A DNA stretch of 64,000 bases from Phymorhynchus buccinoides (GCA_017654935.2 CM065680.1:32384854-32448853); one strand, 5' to 3'. Shown: positions 61,301 through 62,593, numbered from the stretch's first letter. Notes: generated by a model not told the origin, from the sequence alone. Numbers and translations are program-made.

Positions 61301-62593
61301 AACCCATTCTCTCCATTAACCCATTCTCTCCATTAACCCATTCTCTCCATTAACCCATTCTCTCCATTAACCCATTCTCTCCATTAACCCATTCTCTCCA
61401 TTAACCCATTCTCTCCATTAACCCATTCTCTCCATTAACCCATTATTAACCCATTCTCTCCATTAACCTCTCCATTAACCCATTCTCTCCATTAACCCAT
61501 TCTCTCCATTAACCCATTCTCTCCATTAACCCATTCTCTCCATTAACCCATTCTCTCCATTAACCCATTCTCTCCATTAACCCATTCTCTCCATTAACCC
61601 ATTAACCCATTCTCTCCATTAACCCATTCTCTCCATTAACCCATTCTCTCCATTAACCCATTCTCTCCATTAACCCATTAACCCATTCTCTCCATTAACC
61701 CATTCTCCCATTAACCCATTCTCTCCATTAACCCATCCATTAACCCATTCTCTCCATTAACCCATTCTCTCCATTAACCCATTCTCTCCATTAACCCATT
61801 CTCTCCATTAACCCATTCTCTCCATTAACCCATTCTCTCCATTAACCCATTCTCTCCATTAACCCATTAACTCCATTAACCCATTCTCTCCATTAACCCA
61901 TTCTCCCATTAACCCATTAACCCATTCTCCCATTAACCCATTCTCCCATTAACTTCTCTCCATTAACCCATTCTCTCCATTCTCTCCATTAACCCATTCT
62001 CTCCATTAACCCATTAACCCATTCTCTCCATTAACCCATTCTCTCCATTAACCCATTCTCTCCATTAACCCATTCTCTCCATTAATCCATTAACCCATTC
62101 TCTCCATTAACCCATTCTACACTATCAGAATGCTTCCCTTTGCAACTGTTCTATACTAGCCAGTTTGTATTGGTTATATGAAAAATGTTCAAACAACGCA
62201 AAATCATACAGCATTAAAATATTGAGGCATCATCTATGACATAAAGTCTTAACCACTGGCAACATTCCAAAATATAATCTTTCTTACTGGGTGAAAAGTG
62301 AAGCTTGGTCAAAGACAATTACAGCAAAATGCCAAAAGATCCCGTAGACTGCTGTTGTTGGGGTTCTGTGACCTGACTAACTGGTGTGTGGCCATGTGGG
62401 AGCAACACCACTGTATGGCCCAGAATAAGGGACAAAGAAAAAAAAGTTTCCTCTCTCTACAGCAAAAACACCTTACTTTCCAGCGTGGCATCAGCCTCAT
62501 CAACAAAGTACTCTGGCAAGGGCTTCCTCTTGGGCCTTTTCAACGTGTTGAGCAGTTGCTGGATCTTGGCAGACACCTTTCCATGCACCGGAG
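14144..62593 (-). CDS. DIP2: DIP2 (disco-interacting protein 2), 33 exons, 5' part outside window
   Basis: Joining 33 minus-strand exons gives an open frame of 1,311 residues plus stop, with every junction GT-AG and every phase compatible. The protein matches the animal DIP2 family throughout: a linker with [14 protein letters not shown], a first adenylate-forming (ANL/FAAL-like) domain at about residues 66-690, a second at about 724-1300, and the family C-terminus ending [12 protein letters not shown]. Vertebrate DIP2 proteins have roughly 1,550 residues, so about 250 N-terminal residues with the DMAP1-binding domain should lie beyond 62.6 kb. Family work links DIP2 to neurite and axon morphology and to diacylglycerol homeostasis; its role here is inferred from homology. 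There are no frameshifts or internal stops. Introns hold a 6.4-kb DIRS element and several minisatellites that touch splice sites. Exon boundaries were set by phase continuity and family alignment from memory, without transcript data. Confidence 0.97.
14387..17635 (-). repeat. 53-bp minisatellite carrying the W33 splice acceptor, about 60 copies
   Basis: About 60 head-to-tail copies of a 53-bp unit fill nearly all of the 3.3-kb last intron. On the coding strand each unit contains TGTGTGGTCAG followed by TGCCATGTTC, the genuine W33 acceptor and the first ten exon bases. Variation is slight: TTAGC/TTTGC, ACTT/ATTT, and occasional loss of AC. The array stops 50 bp short of W32. Confidence 0.97.
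17686..17809 (-). CDS. DIP2: DIP2 exon W32
   Basis: Encodes residues 1187-1227 ([34 protein letters not shown]). The acceptor is TTTCAG and the donor is GTGAGC, leaving in phase 2 so that the cysteine codon is completed by the first base of W33. Confidence 0.97.
17984..18404. mobile_element. MITE (CAGGGCTGCCAAC termini)
   Basis: A 420-bp element with ends CAGGGCTGCCAAC and GTTGGCAGCCCT and several TTTCCAGGGACA repeats inside. It lies in the DIP2 intron between W31 and W32. Confidence 0.7.
18596..18770 (-). CDS. DIP2: DIP2 exon W31 (A7 region of ANL domain 2)
   Basis: Encodes residues 1129-1186 ([36 protein letters not shown]). The TGD motif of classical enzymes reads TGY, as in other DIP2 second domains. 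The acceptor is TTTCAG and the donor is GTAAAA, leaving in phase 1. Confidence 0.98.
19150..19400 (-). repeat. Duplication of exon W30 3' end, donor and intron flank
   Basis: The coding bases for DSHLGE, the GTGAGC donor and about 40 bp of intron occur at 19367 and again at 19238, 129 bp apart. The flanking TATTTGCACAGAGGTT segment is also doubled (about 19183 and 19270). Confidence 0.85.
19367..19441 (-). CDS. DIP2: DIP2 exon W30, with duplicated 3' end and donor downstream
   Basis: Encodes residues 1104-1128 ([22 protein letters not shown]), 25 codons. The acceptor is GTGTCAG and the donor is GTGAGC. The last 18 coding bases plus donor are repeated 129 bp downstream, with the site at 19237/19238. 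The frame stays open between the two sites. Confidence 0.96.
20142..20261 (-). CDS. DIP2: DIP2 exon W29
   Basis: Encodes residues 1064-1103 ([36 protein letters not shown]), 40 codons. The acceptor is TGTGCAG and the donor is GTACGG. Confidence 0.97.
20563..20931. mobile_element. MITE-like family (CATGGGTGCTCCTGGG), copy 1
   Basis: Ends CATGGGTGCTCCTGGGAA and GCAGGAGCATCCATG. Internal GGGGTCCAGGG and a CGGCGACGCCGGCTCCAGG stem are followed by a 3-copy CCTGAACTTCAGGACATC repeat. Related copies are at 31913 and 39686, and fragments at 48147-48924 and about 55870. Confidence 0.75.
21120..21290 (-). CDS. DIP2: DIP2 exon W28
   Basis: Encodes residues 1007-1063 ([50 protein letters not shown]), 57 codons. 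The acceptor is TGACAG and the donor is GTCAGT. Confidence 0.98.
21335..21543. mobile_element. CAGACCTGTTTAC MITE, copy 2
   Basis: Opposite orientation to copy 1, with the same termini and body. It lies about 45 bp upstream of the DIP2 exon W28 acceptor. Confidence 0.8.
22261..22337 (-). CDS. DIP2: DIP2 exon W27
   Basis: Encodes residues 981-1006 ([18 protein letters not shown] to VLK). The acceptor is TTTGCAG and the donor is GTCGGT, leaving in phase 0. Confidence 0.96.
22689..22780 (-). CDS. DIP2: DIP2 exon W26
   Basis: Encodes residues 950-980 ([30 protein letters not shown]). The acceptor is TTGTAG and the donor is GTCAGT, leaving in phase 1. A palindromic MITE (22854-22957) ends about 73 bp upstream. 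Confidence 0.95.
22854..22957. mobile_element. Palindromic TTAAGATCAGCTCCCTC MITE, copy 2
   Basis: Same termini and arm, with a diverged centre. It sits 73 bp upstream of DIP2 exon W26. Confidence 0.85.
23218..23427. mobile_element. Second TTAA MITE family (CCCCTTTACTGCC), copy 1
   Basis: TTAA precedes CCCCTTTACTGCC, and the right end is GGCAGCAAAGGGG. Internal GTCATTGATGATGTCATA is shared with 38857-39034. It lies next to the DIRS insertion. Confidence 0.7.
23431..23565. repeat. Dispersed repeat with CCCAGGCCATATGGCC, copy 1
   Basis: TTCTTCTTC followed by GTTCCCAGGCCATATGGCCA and CAGTTTTCACTGGTC. Further copies are at 45313-45440 and, diverged, at 60389-60475. Probably a SINE. Confidence 0.65.
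23670..23882 (-). repeat. DIRS 3' inverted terminal repeat
   Basis: The inner part pairs with the 5' repeat. The outermost part (about 23671-23728) differs from the 5' repeat end and is instead complementary to 23939-23996 of the ICR. This is the non-identical end arrangement expected of DIRS1-type elements. Confidence 0.9.
23939..24040 (-). repeat. DIRS internal complementary region
   Basis: A 102-bp region made of the complement of the element's 3' outer end (23939-23996) fused to the complement of its 5' outer end (23997-24040). In the DIRS1 replication model it templates completion and circularisation of the cDNA. The fusion point marks the predicted circle junction. Confidence 0.9.
24240..25350 (-). 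CDS. DIRS element tyrosine recombinase
   Basis: The last 370 or so residues of a long open frame (24240-27521, 1,093 codons) form a tyrosine recombinase. Visible catalytic residues are an arginine in [12 protein letters not shown], the HxxR box HELR (residues 1030-1033 of the long frame) and the nucleophile tyrosine (1066) in FIQHYLRD. The part of the frame upstream of about 25350 only overlaps the reverse transcriptase and shows no domain. The enzyme should integrate the circular cDNA. Confidence 0.9.
25304..27100 (-). CDS. DIRS element reverse transcriptase / RNase H
   Basis: A 598-residue open frame. Reverse transcriptase spans about residues 45-230, with [13 protein letters not shown] at 111-123 and the catalytic YLDD at 175-178. 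RNase H follows at about 335-455, with D341, E373, D398 and D449 in the expected order ([26 protein letters not shown]). The C-terminal segment with [12 protein letters not shown] and LYAFPP is the conserved region sometimes labelled methyltransferase-like in DIRS elements. The start is uncertain, because the frame may be reached by frameshift or overlap from ORF1. It overlaps the recombinase frame at its end. Confidence 0.92.
   Translation of the reverse strand: MREGFRFQFVLEPPLSAQPISFPPPSDPERFDILQKEVSALVEKGAVTLLEEPGPGFYSRLFTVPKKSGGFRPVLDLSPLNKFTRKVRFKMETPSTVRAFIRPGDWATSIDLQDAYFHVSIHPSRRKFLRFVWQGRVFQFSALPFGLSLAPWIFTKVTREMASLARARGLRLKVYLDDWLLLAASRSLSLQHTQVLQDISVSLGFKINRKKSDLVPSQRFKYLGMCFNTLTFSVSPSPERISALSSLVADLSEAKSATLRRLLSLLGLMESVSELLPLGRVFKRPLQREITARVSDPSLYDQPVPLGQWFRKAVLQWTDTSWMNSMVPISRLGSQLFIFTDASLSGWGAHMDKEEISGLWTPEESRQHINLLEMESIRLALLHFAPAIQGRWVTVCGDNSASLSYLRRQGGTRSLPLSLAAERILLWSASQGIDLSVEFIPGKLNVLADSLSRSQQVLPTEWTIAHHALAQIWDLWGKPMIDLFATKYSARLPLYVSPVRDPLALAFNAFSLDWTGMSLYAFPPTALISRVLQKCFRESPHMVLITPLWPTSHWFPELLALARDGPLRLELTRATLIQPRSGVGHPDPSRLNLAAWLL
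27214..29766 (-). CDS. DIRS element ORF1, gag-like protein
   Basis: An 850-residue open frame at the 5' side of the DIRS element. It is serine-, arginine- and proline-rich, with a basic C-terminus ([16 protein letters not shown]). I see no zinc knuckle, and similarity is inferred from position. The first ATG (29766) begins with a hydrophobic stretch. The methionine at 29649, starting [11 protein letters not shown], may be the real start and would give 811 residues. The region codes for a Gag-like structural protein in other DIRS elements. Confidence 0.75.
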   Translation of the reverse strand: MVSWTACWAVFRFYFLVFLKFFMIQVRPVLFVCVVWAAIMASPTPHTLPKTSVSAPVLSSTPLSRDRSGRFCSPSLSQEKSAKEKSVSKEKSLKRSSRSSKQDVSSVKGASVSRNELDPSSSVSVASTPSGDTQSVLQSFIDQLGSSGLHICPVKSVDSSDYFAGSHESVYPVVSAQTTGSTLSPTLVHRVSSKRPLSTRALSSSKTSEGTYVASHFKPAGLRLVHPILEDPPVLLPEDQEYPPESSPPHAMGFESDGRSDSRRRPPTSVSKRGHGSAEPWGYEPTGDEGTRSLGPEGHRLMASSVETRAHGSGAYRQTYGGGRARPVRPEVNPGSRYREDGTGRLPSHSSVYRPLIRLEPASSDEDQPARIAMRDQPARFHPVQFKPRATLPGERHRTTGEPVFVHPAGGQPGDSRRHTDEASPFFAQRDHHRSHGEASPVESELSDGETGSDLEALIEREVQRRLRSAVSGLVPQEDGSSQDAPSVAGVQSHGVGVPQQGLLEILRDSCPDVVELSRSVSQSATGESVGSFQQGKSRLLLQAPTLLLDAVRKAEAFLQTGRPEQPLIGLSSRSNRLLRQKEDTTAVGSFSVPPFRSVLPLLEDYLPFPSFSKPSKAELEKLRLNSGFAAPIVLKQAVFRQLETGLSDALKGCGVATSLIRVVAESLGKSTSESPVDFRIFDSVDEPSIGVALAALGDSMQSLSEVVAALKVQSSAVSRDSLLTESRSLSQREKERLRSLPLPFSGLFGQEVVDPIVESSTKRKAEDSHDALVRELLKRSRSDPGFRQSHPRFPASRARRGNLAFKVPQQSKALRYSSSRAPFRSRAQRSRPQASRGFRKMLSKGQPFL
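29879..30071 (-). repeat. DIRS 5' inverted terminal repeat
   Basis: The segment 29879-30050 is the inverse of 23711-23882. The outermost 44 bases (30028-30071) are complementary to the ICR at 23997-24040. It includes a GC-rich segment with alternating purine-pyrimidine (GCGCGCGC) and a TGACGTCA palindrome (CRE-like), possibly promoter sequence. Confidence 0.9.
30212..30342 (-). CDS. DIP2: DIP2 exon W25
   Basis: Encodes residues 907-949 ([37 protein letters not shown]). The acceptor is TTTCAG and the donor is GTAAGC, leaving in phase 2. The next intron contains the complete DIRS element, about 140 bp downstream of this donor. Confidence 0.97.
30407..30582. mobile_element. CAGTGGAACCTCCC MITE, copy 2
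   Basis: Inverted termini CAGTGGAATCTCCC and GGGAGGTTCCACTG. The internal TTAAAATTACC block is in reverse orientation relative to copy 1. It lies in the DIP2 intron between W24 and W25, 65 bp upstream of the W25 acceptor. Confidence 0.8.
31268..31429 (-). CDS. DIP2: DIP2 exon W24 (A3-like loop of ANL domain 2)
   Basis: Encodes residues 853-906, ending [17 protein letters not shown], the counterpart of the ATP-binding loop in domain 2. The acceptor is TGACAG and the donor is GTCTGT, leaving in phase 0. Confidence 0.97.
31913..32197. mobile_element. MITE-like family (CATGGGTGCTCCTGGG), copy 2
   Basis: Starts CATGGGTTCTCCTAGG and ends GCAGGAACATCCATG, with the same internal CCAGCGACGCCGGCTCCAGG block. 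Confidence 0.7.
32196..32315. mobile_element. CAGACCTGTTTAC MITE, fragment
   Basis: Only the half ending AGAGTAACCAGGTCTG remains; it follows directly on a second repeat family. Confidence 0.6.
32574..32900. mobile_element. hAT-like MITE (CAGTGTTTCCC termini)
   Basis: Begins CAGTGTTTCCCATAA and ends TTATGGGAAACACTG, the terminal pattern of hAT transposons. A six-base CTGTCA flanks both ends, possibly the remains of an 8-bp target duplication. Confidence 0.7.
32931..33268 (+). mobile_element. tRNA-derived SINE
   Basis: The head has an A-box-like TGGCACAGTGGTAACGC and a B box GAGTTCGAACCTGGG. A conserved SINE body (GTCTTTCGGATGAGACGATA then AACCGAGGTCCC) and a short TACCTAATACCTAAG tail follow. 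The cloverleaf is degraded, so this is not a functional tRNA gene. Confidence 0.85.
33333..33472 (-). CDS. DIP2: DIP2 exon W23
   Basis: Encodes residues 806-852 ([41 protein letters not shown]). The acceptor is GTTCAG and the donor is GTCAGT, leaving in phase 0. Confidence 0.97.
33535..33772. mobile_element. TTAA-flanked MITE (CCCTTTCACCGCC), copy 1
   Basis: Left TTAA and right TTAA bracket ends CTCTTTCACCGCC and GGCGGCAAAAGGG. TTAA target duplication with CCC-starting ends suggests piggyBac relatives. Confidence 0.7.
34169..34210 (-). CDS. DIP2: DIP2 exon W22 (42-bp microexon)
   Basis: A 42-bp exon encoding residues 792-805 ([13 protein letters not shown]), matching the [13 protein letters not shown] motif of the family. 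The acceptor is TTGCAG and the donor is GTGAGT, leaving in phase 1. It is too short for ordinary ORF calling. A decayed copy with both splice sites lies 2.2 kb upstream at 36415-36438. Confidence 0.95.
34855..37944. mobile_element. Non-autonomous element with about 500-bp terminal inverted repeats
   Basis: The arms at about 34855-35395 and 37443-37944 are inverted copies that share many blocks, for example CCGGCACTTCATGG, CCAATACGGTTGGTATTTT and GACCAATGGGCA in matched order. The 2-kb interior has no long ORF. Long arms suggest a Mutator-like or foldback DNA transposon, but no transposase is present to confirm the class. The interior holds a decayed copy of DIP2 exon W22 and flank (36400-36620). 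The arms contain a CCAAT motif and might act as promoters. Confidence 0.75.
36400..36620 (-). pseudogene. Decayed duplicate of DIP2 exon W22 and flanking intron
   Basis: Three collinear blocks match 34156-34370: ACACTCACCAACA at the exon donor, TGAAATTACACTCCT, and TGTACTCATT followed by TTTATGGTCTAA and TTTAACTAAATTGAA. The exon-like part, 36415-36438, is 24 bp instead of 42 but keeps AG and GTGAGT. Its use is unknown, and it is most likely a relic. Confidence 0.6.
37945..38856. other. Intron sequence, nothing recognised
   Basis: AT-rich intron between the long-inverted-repeat element and the TTAA MITE. A short segment CTTAATTCCAACACTCAAT at 38710 also occurs at 37367 inside the element. 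Confidence 0.5.
38857..39034. mobile_element. Second TTAA MITE family, copy 2
   Basis: Bracketed by TTAA on both sides, with ends CCCCTTCCCTGCC and GTGAAGGGG. The body is shared with the copy at 23218. Confidence 0.75.
39515..39638 (-). CDS. DIP2: DIP2 exon W21
   Basis: Encodes residues 751-791 ([27 protein letters not shown]). The acceptor is GTCCAG and the donor is GTATGA, leaving in phase 1. The following 5.3-kb intron holds a long-inverted-repeat element. Confidence 0.96.
39686..39978. mobile_element. MITE-like family (CATGGGTGCTCCTGGG), copy 3
   Basis: Starts CATGGATGCTCCTGGG and ends GAAGGAACATACATG. It begins 48 bp upstream of the DIP2 exon W21 acceptor. Confidence 0.7.
39979..40710. 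other. Intron sequence, nothing recognised
   Basis: AT-rich intron between W20 and W21, with no repeat family or coding signal noticed. Confidence 0.5.
40711..40791 (-). CDS. DIP2: DIP2 exon W20 (start of second ANL domain)
   Basis: Encodes residues 724-750 ([27 protein letters not shown]), exactly 27 codons. The acceptor TGTGTAG follows a CA/GT microsatellite and the donor is GTGAGC. Confidence 0.95.
41656..41765 (-). CDS. DIP2: DIP2 exon W19 (interdomain)
   Basis: Encodes residues 687-723 ([19 protein letters not shown] and an acidic run), the linker between the ANL domains. The acceptor is TTTCAG and the donor is GTTAGC, leaving in phase 0. Confidence 0.95.
42285..42865. repeat. Two copies of an AATAACTAGAAAGCACTGATACAG segment
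   Basis: About 60 bp at 42288-42350 recurs at 42786-42865 (TTCATAATAATAT, CTAGAAAGCACTGATACAG, CCCTCAGTAC). The 430 bp between them show no gene. Confidence 0.65.
43114..43167. repeat. Perfect 22-bp hairpin
   Basis: AAATATATAGCCCAAAGTGT plus AC pairs perfectly with 43146-43167 across a 10-base loop. It lies in the DIP2 intron between W18 and W19. Confidence 0.85.
43172..43255. repeat. SINE-tail repeat inverted relative to 44300-44395
   Basis: TGATTCATTATTTGTTTGCC and CATCAATGTAAAGCGCAC recur inverted at 44300-44395 with few differences. The pair brackets DIP2 exon W18 and W17's intron side. Confidence 0.75.
43352..43484 (-). CDS. DIP2: DIP2 exon W18
   Basis: Encodes residues 643-686 ([34 protein letters not shown]). 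The acceptor is TGACAG and the donor is GTAACA, leaving in phase 1. Related SINE-tail sequences lie in opposite orientation on either side, at about 43172-43255 and 44300-44395. Confidence 0.97.
43553..43731. mobile_element. MITE (TTTAGACACCCCC termini), copy 1
   Basis: Ends GTAATTTAGACACCCCC and GTGTGTCTAAACTACAACTT. It shares its termini with 58634-58908. Confidence 0.65.
44300..44395. repeat. SINE tail with GCGCT and CACTTTACAT
   Basis: ATTTATATAGCGCTCTTTCT and GTGCACTTTACATTGATAAC are typical of a SINE 3' end also seen at about 51290-51350. It is inverted relative to 43172-43255. Confidence 0.7.
44447..44545 (-). CDS. DIP2: DIP2 exon W17
   Basis: Encodes residues 610-642 ([33 protein letters not shown]), exactly 33 codons and almost invariant in the family. 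The acceptor is TGTACAG and the donor is GTAATC. Confidence 0.97.
44637..44875. mobile_element. TTAA-flanked MITE (CCCTTTCACCGCC), copy 2
   Basis: Exact TTAA on each side (44633-44636 and 44876-44879), with ends CCCTTTCACCGCCAATG and GGCTGGCGGCAAAAGGG. Confidence 0.8.
45074..45158 (-). CDS. DIP2: DIP2 exon W16
   Basis: Encodes residues 581-609 ([20 protein letters not shown] and RPDCTEEE), part of the C-terminal subdomain of ANL 1. The acceptor is TGTGCAG and the donor is GTAGCC, leaving in phase 0. Confidence 0.96.
45313..45440. repeat. Dispersed repeat with CCCAGGCCATATGGCC, copy 2
   Basis: Same order of blocks as 23431-23565, including TTCAGTTTTCACTGGTCTTC and GACACATTCCGATTTTGGAG. Confidence 0.65.
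45484..45895 (-). repeat. 95-bp tandem duplications of exon W15 3' end and donor
   Basis: Downstream of the real W15 donor there are four further partial copies of the exon end and following intron. Three keep the GTGGGT donor, after exon-like ends at 45794, 45699 and 45536; one near 45625 has lost it. The basic period is 95 bp, with an 18-bp deletion in the copy next to the exon. Confidence 0.9.
45871..45998 (-). CDS. DIP2: DIP2 exon W15, with its 3' part and donor duplicated downstream
   Basis: Encodes residues 539-580 ([38 protein letters not shown]). The acceptor is TGTGCAG and the donor is GTGGGT, leaving in phase 2. Partial copies of its last 40-60 bp with the GTGGGT donor recur at 45794, 45699 and 45536. 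This copy is chosen because only it has the full upstream exon. Confidence 0.95.
46440..46612. repeat. Dispersed repeat (GATGAGAACATTACGTGTGTGA), copy 1
   Basis: A GTTGTTGTTG start, then CCAGGGAT and GATGAGAACATTACGTGTGT. The same order appears at 47768-47955, 1.3 kb away. Confidence 0.7.
46881..47098 (-). CDS. DIP2: DIP2 exon W14 (A5-A7 region of ANL domain 1)
   Basis: The longest internal exon, encoding residues 466-538: [19 protein letters not shown], a variable loop, and [10 protein letters not shown]. In classical ANL enzymes the A7 motif is TGD, whose aspartate contacts the ribose of AMP; here it is TGL, as in other DIP2 first domains. The acceptor is CTCCAG and the donor is GTCAGT. 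Confidence 0.96.
47768..47955. repeat. Dispersed repeat (GATGAGAACATTACGTGTGTGA), copy 2
   Basis: Matches 46440-46612 over its length, ending CGACTCCGGAGGATC. It lies 45 bp downstream of the W13 donor. Confidence 0.7.
48000..48139 (-). CDS. DIP2: DIP2 exon W13
   Basis: Encodes residues 419-465, including [19 protein letters not shown] and [10 protein letters not shown]. Phase from W12 requires the acceptor GGTGACAG. The longer open frame upstream is intronic. A 94-bp minisatellite starts seven bases upstream of the exon and includes most of the polypyrimidine and branch region. The donor is GTCAGC. Confidence 0.92.
48147..48924 (-). repeat. 94-bp minisatellite abutting exon W13 acceptor, 8 copies
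   Basis: Eight copies of a 94-bp unit begin seven bases upstream of W13. Two copies have a 6-8 bp internal extension (TACATGCT). The unit ends in a segment (GGGGTCCAGGGG, CATGGGTGCAAC) shared with a dispersed MITE-like family in this window, so the array probably arose from such an insertion. Confidence 0.92.
48925..49875. other. Intron sequence, nothing recognised
   Basis: AT-rich, apparently single-copy intron between W12 and the W13 array. Confidence 0.5.
49876..49990 (-). CDS. DIP2: DIP2 exon W12
   Basis: Encodes residues 381-418 ([20 protein letters not shown] and the cysteine-rich [12 protein letters not shown]). The acceptor is TTTGCAG and the donor is GTGCCT, leaving in phase 2. Confidence 0.95.
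50281..50400 (-). CDS. DIP2: DIP2 exon W11
   Basis: Encodes residues 341-380, including [14 protein letters not shown] and [10 protein letters not shown]. The donor GTCAGT leaves in phase 1 and completes the conserved tryptophan with W12. The acceptor GTGCAG is preceded directly by a CA/GT microsatellite of about 87 bp, so its upstream tract is UG-rich and not pyrimidine-rich. Confidence 0.95.
50402..50488. repeat. CA/CG microsatellite at the exon W11 acceptor
   Basis: CA repeats with an internal GCAC run, touching the W11 acceptor. Confidence 0.95.
50745..50983. mobile_element. TTAA-flanked MITE (CCCTTTCACCGCC), copy 3, inverted
   Basis: Same body in reverse orientation to copies 1 and 2. 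TTAA is present on the right and has decayed to TGAA on the left. Confidence 0.8.
51486..51600. repeat. CA microsatellite after a SINE-tail segment
   Basis: CA tracts at about 51505-51552 follow a GAATAGCGCTCTACTCCC and GTGCTTTACATCAATATTAA segment (about 51280-51350) similar to SINE 3' ends elsewhere in the window. Confidence 0.8.
52054..52147 (-). CDS. DIP2: DIP2 exon W10
   Basis: Encodes residues 310-340 ([20 protein letters not shown] to KYK). The acceptor is CTTGCAG and the donor is GTCTGT, leaving in phase 1. Confidence 0.94.
52282..52345. repeat. GT microsatellite
   Basis: About 32 GT units in the DIP2 intron between W9 and W10. A repeat with CGCTTCAAATTATGTGTGGTG follows, and its inverted relative lies at about 43005-43100. 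Confidence 0.95.
52982..53122. mobile_element. Palindromic MITE (ATATACTGACAGGCAGAAG)
   Basis: A 38-bp perfect terminal inverted repeat, ATATACTGACAGGCAGAAGT onward, returning at 53085-53122, around an AT-rich 65-bp centre. Confidence 0.85.
53569..53633 (-). CDS. DIP2: DIP2 exon W9
   Basis: A 65-bp exon encoding residues 288-309, with [15 protein letters not shown], the conserved DIP2 segment around the A4 region. The acceptor is TTGCAG and the donor is GTAAGT. Confidence 0.95.
53880..53982 (-). CDS. DIP2: DIP2 exon W8 (A3-like loop of ANL domain 1)
   Basis: Encodes residues 254-287, with [11 protein letters not shown] in the place of the ATP-binding glycine-rich loop of classical adenylating enzymes. 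The acceptor is TTGCAG and the donor is GTGTGT, leaving in phase 1. CA-rich microsatellite follows directly downstream in the intron. Confidence 0.95.
54155..54403. mobile_element. Retroposed SINE-like insertion with 17-bp target duplication
   Basis: AAGATTAACCCACATTT occurs at both 54138-54154 and 54404-54420, and the insert ends in an A-rich tail. Part of the body (GGTTTCGGATTCTGTGACCTG) recurs near 62355. Confidence 0.8.
54868..54971 (-). CDS. DIP2: DIP2 exon W7
   Basis: Encodes residues 219-253 ([19 protein letters not shown] to AYIE). The acceptor is TTTCAG and the donor is GTATGC, leaving in phase 0 before the conserved tyrosine opening W8. Confidence 0.93.
54972..56250. other. Intron with only a MITE fragment
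   Basis: Near 55870-55930 a CATGGGTGCAACTCCCCC and GGGGTCCAGGGACC segment resembles the unit of the 48147-48924 array. The rest shows no gene. Confidence 0.5.
56251..56374 (-). CDS. DIP2: DIP2 exon W6
   Basis: Encodes residues 178-218, including [20 protein letters not shown] and [11 protein letters not shown], a well-conserved part of ANL domain 1. The acceptor is TTTCAG and the donor is GTAGAC, leaving in phase 1. Confidence 0.95.
56375..57115. other. Intron sequence, nothing recognised
   Basis: No coding signal or repeat family noticed between W5 and W6, apart from a CCTGGAGTCTTTTAGCCAGG stretch near 56630 that resembles part of the 46440/47768 repeat. Confidence 0.45.
57116..57241 (-). 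CDS. DIP2: DIP2 exon W5, the downstream member of a 12-copy tandem array
   Basis: Encodes residues 136-177 ([13 protein letters not shown] through [12 protein letters not shown]), exactly 42 codons. The donor is GTAAGT and the acceptor is TTGTACAG. The first 61 bp of this exon and its acceptor are repeated upstream as an 88-bp unit in 12 tandem copies (57181-58236). This copy alone continues into the full exon and donor, so it is taken as the authentic one. Confidence 0.95.
57181..58236 (-). repeat. 88-bp minisatellite containing half of exon W5 and its acceptor, 12 copies
   Basis: Twelve exact-period copies of 88 bp, each with 61 bp of W5 coding sequence plus its TTGTACAG acceptor and 27 bp of intron. 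Copies differ at a few sites (CGCC/TGCC, CATTGTTG/CGTTGTGG). The most upstream copy has lost its acceptor. Eighty-eight is one more than a multiple of three, so every third acceptor shares the authentic frame. Confidence 0.97.
58240..58313. repeat. CA, poly-C, poly-A and poly-G tracts
   Basis: A CA tract is followed by C9, A10 and an 18-base G run, just upstream of the W5 array. Base-call accuracy here is doubtful. A 41-bp tandem duplication follows at about 58347-58430. Confidence 0.85.
58634..58908. mobile_element. MITE (TTTAGACACCCCC termini), copy 2, carrying a nested SINE tail
   Basis: Ends AAGTTGTACTTTAGACATCC and GGGGGTGTCTAAACTACAAC. The interior has a GCGCTCTGAGGATTA/AGCGCTATAGAAGC segment and (TTA)n typical of SINE tails. 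Confidence 0.65.
58947..59038 (-). CDS. DIP2: DIP2 exon W4
   Basis: Encodes residues 105-135, running from [15 protein letters not shown] to the aspartate-arginine before VALVYP. The acceptor is TTACAG and the donor is GTCAGT, leaving in phase 0. Confidence 0.94.
59039..59685. other. Intron sequence, nothing recognised
   Basis: AT-rich intron between W3 and W4, with no coding signal or repeat family noticed. Confidence 0.5.
59686..59809 (-). CDS. DIP2: DIP2 exon W3 (start of first ANL domain)
   Basis: Encodes residues 64-104, starting [17 protein letters not shown], the conserved entry into the first adenylate-forming domain. The acceptor is TGTGTGCAG and the donor is GTAACC. It leaves in phase 1, splitting the glycine codon of SYGK. 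Confidence 0.95.
60035..60270. repeat. 105-bp tandem duplication
   Basis: AAGTGATTGATTC through GAATCCTGACACA is present twice, followed by a third partial copy of the last 30 bp. Confidence 0.85.
60389..60475. repeat. Dispersed repeat with CCCAGGCCATATGGCC, copy 3 (diverged)
   Basis: Retains TTCTTCTTCTGAGTTCCC and CCAACACATTCCAATTTCAT in the family order; the central block is lost. Confidence 0.5.
60553..60695. mobile_element. CAGTGGAACCTCCC MITE, copy 3, left end degraded
   Basis: The right terminus GGGAGGTTCCACTG followed by TA is intact. Internal TTTTAATACTTACAAAGAAG matches copy 1. The left terminus has decayed. Confidence 0.75.
60922..60995 (-). CDS. DIP2: DIP2 exon W2
   Basis: Encodes residues 39-63, including [14 protein letters not shown], a short conserved linker. 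The acceptor is TTTCAG. Two donors are possible, GTCAGT (chosen) and GTACCT four bases further on. Only GTCAGT leaves phase 0, which joins correctly to W3. A 17-bp minisatellite starts about 25 bp upstream of the acceptor. Confidence 0.9.
61018..62118. repeat. 17-bp minisatellite upstream of exon W2
   Basis: About 60 copies of the 17-bp unit CCATTCTCTCCATTAAC. Near W2 the TTAACC variant is replaced by TGAACC, and a few units are truncated. It starts about 25 bp upstream of the W2 acceptor. Long open frames across it are translations of the repeat only. Confidence 0.95.
62477..62593 (-). CDS. DIP2: DIP2 exon W1 (linker before first ANL domain)
   Basis: Encodes residues 1-38, with [14 protein letters not shown] followed by an acidic stretch, the basic linker between the DMAP1-binding region and the first ANL domain. 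The acceptor is cag at 62594-62596 and the donor is GTAAGG. It enters with two bases of a split codon and leaves in phase 1. The preceding exon is outside the window. Confidence 0.93.

Noticed and set aside
60763..61316. Repetitive minus-strand proteins rich in ERMGSW or GENGF
   Set aside because: They are translations of the 17-bp minisatellite; only 60922-60995 is coding.
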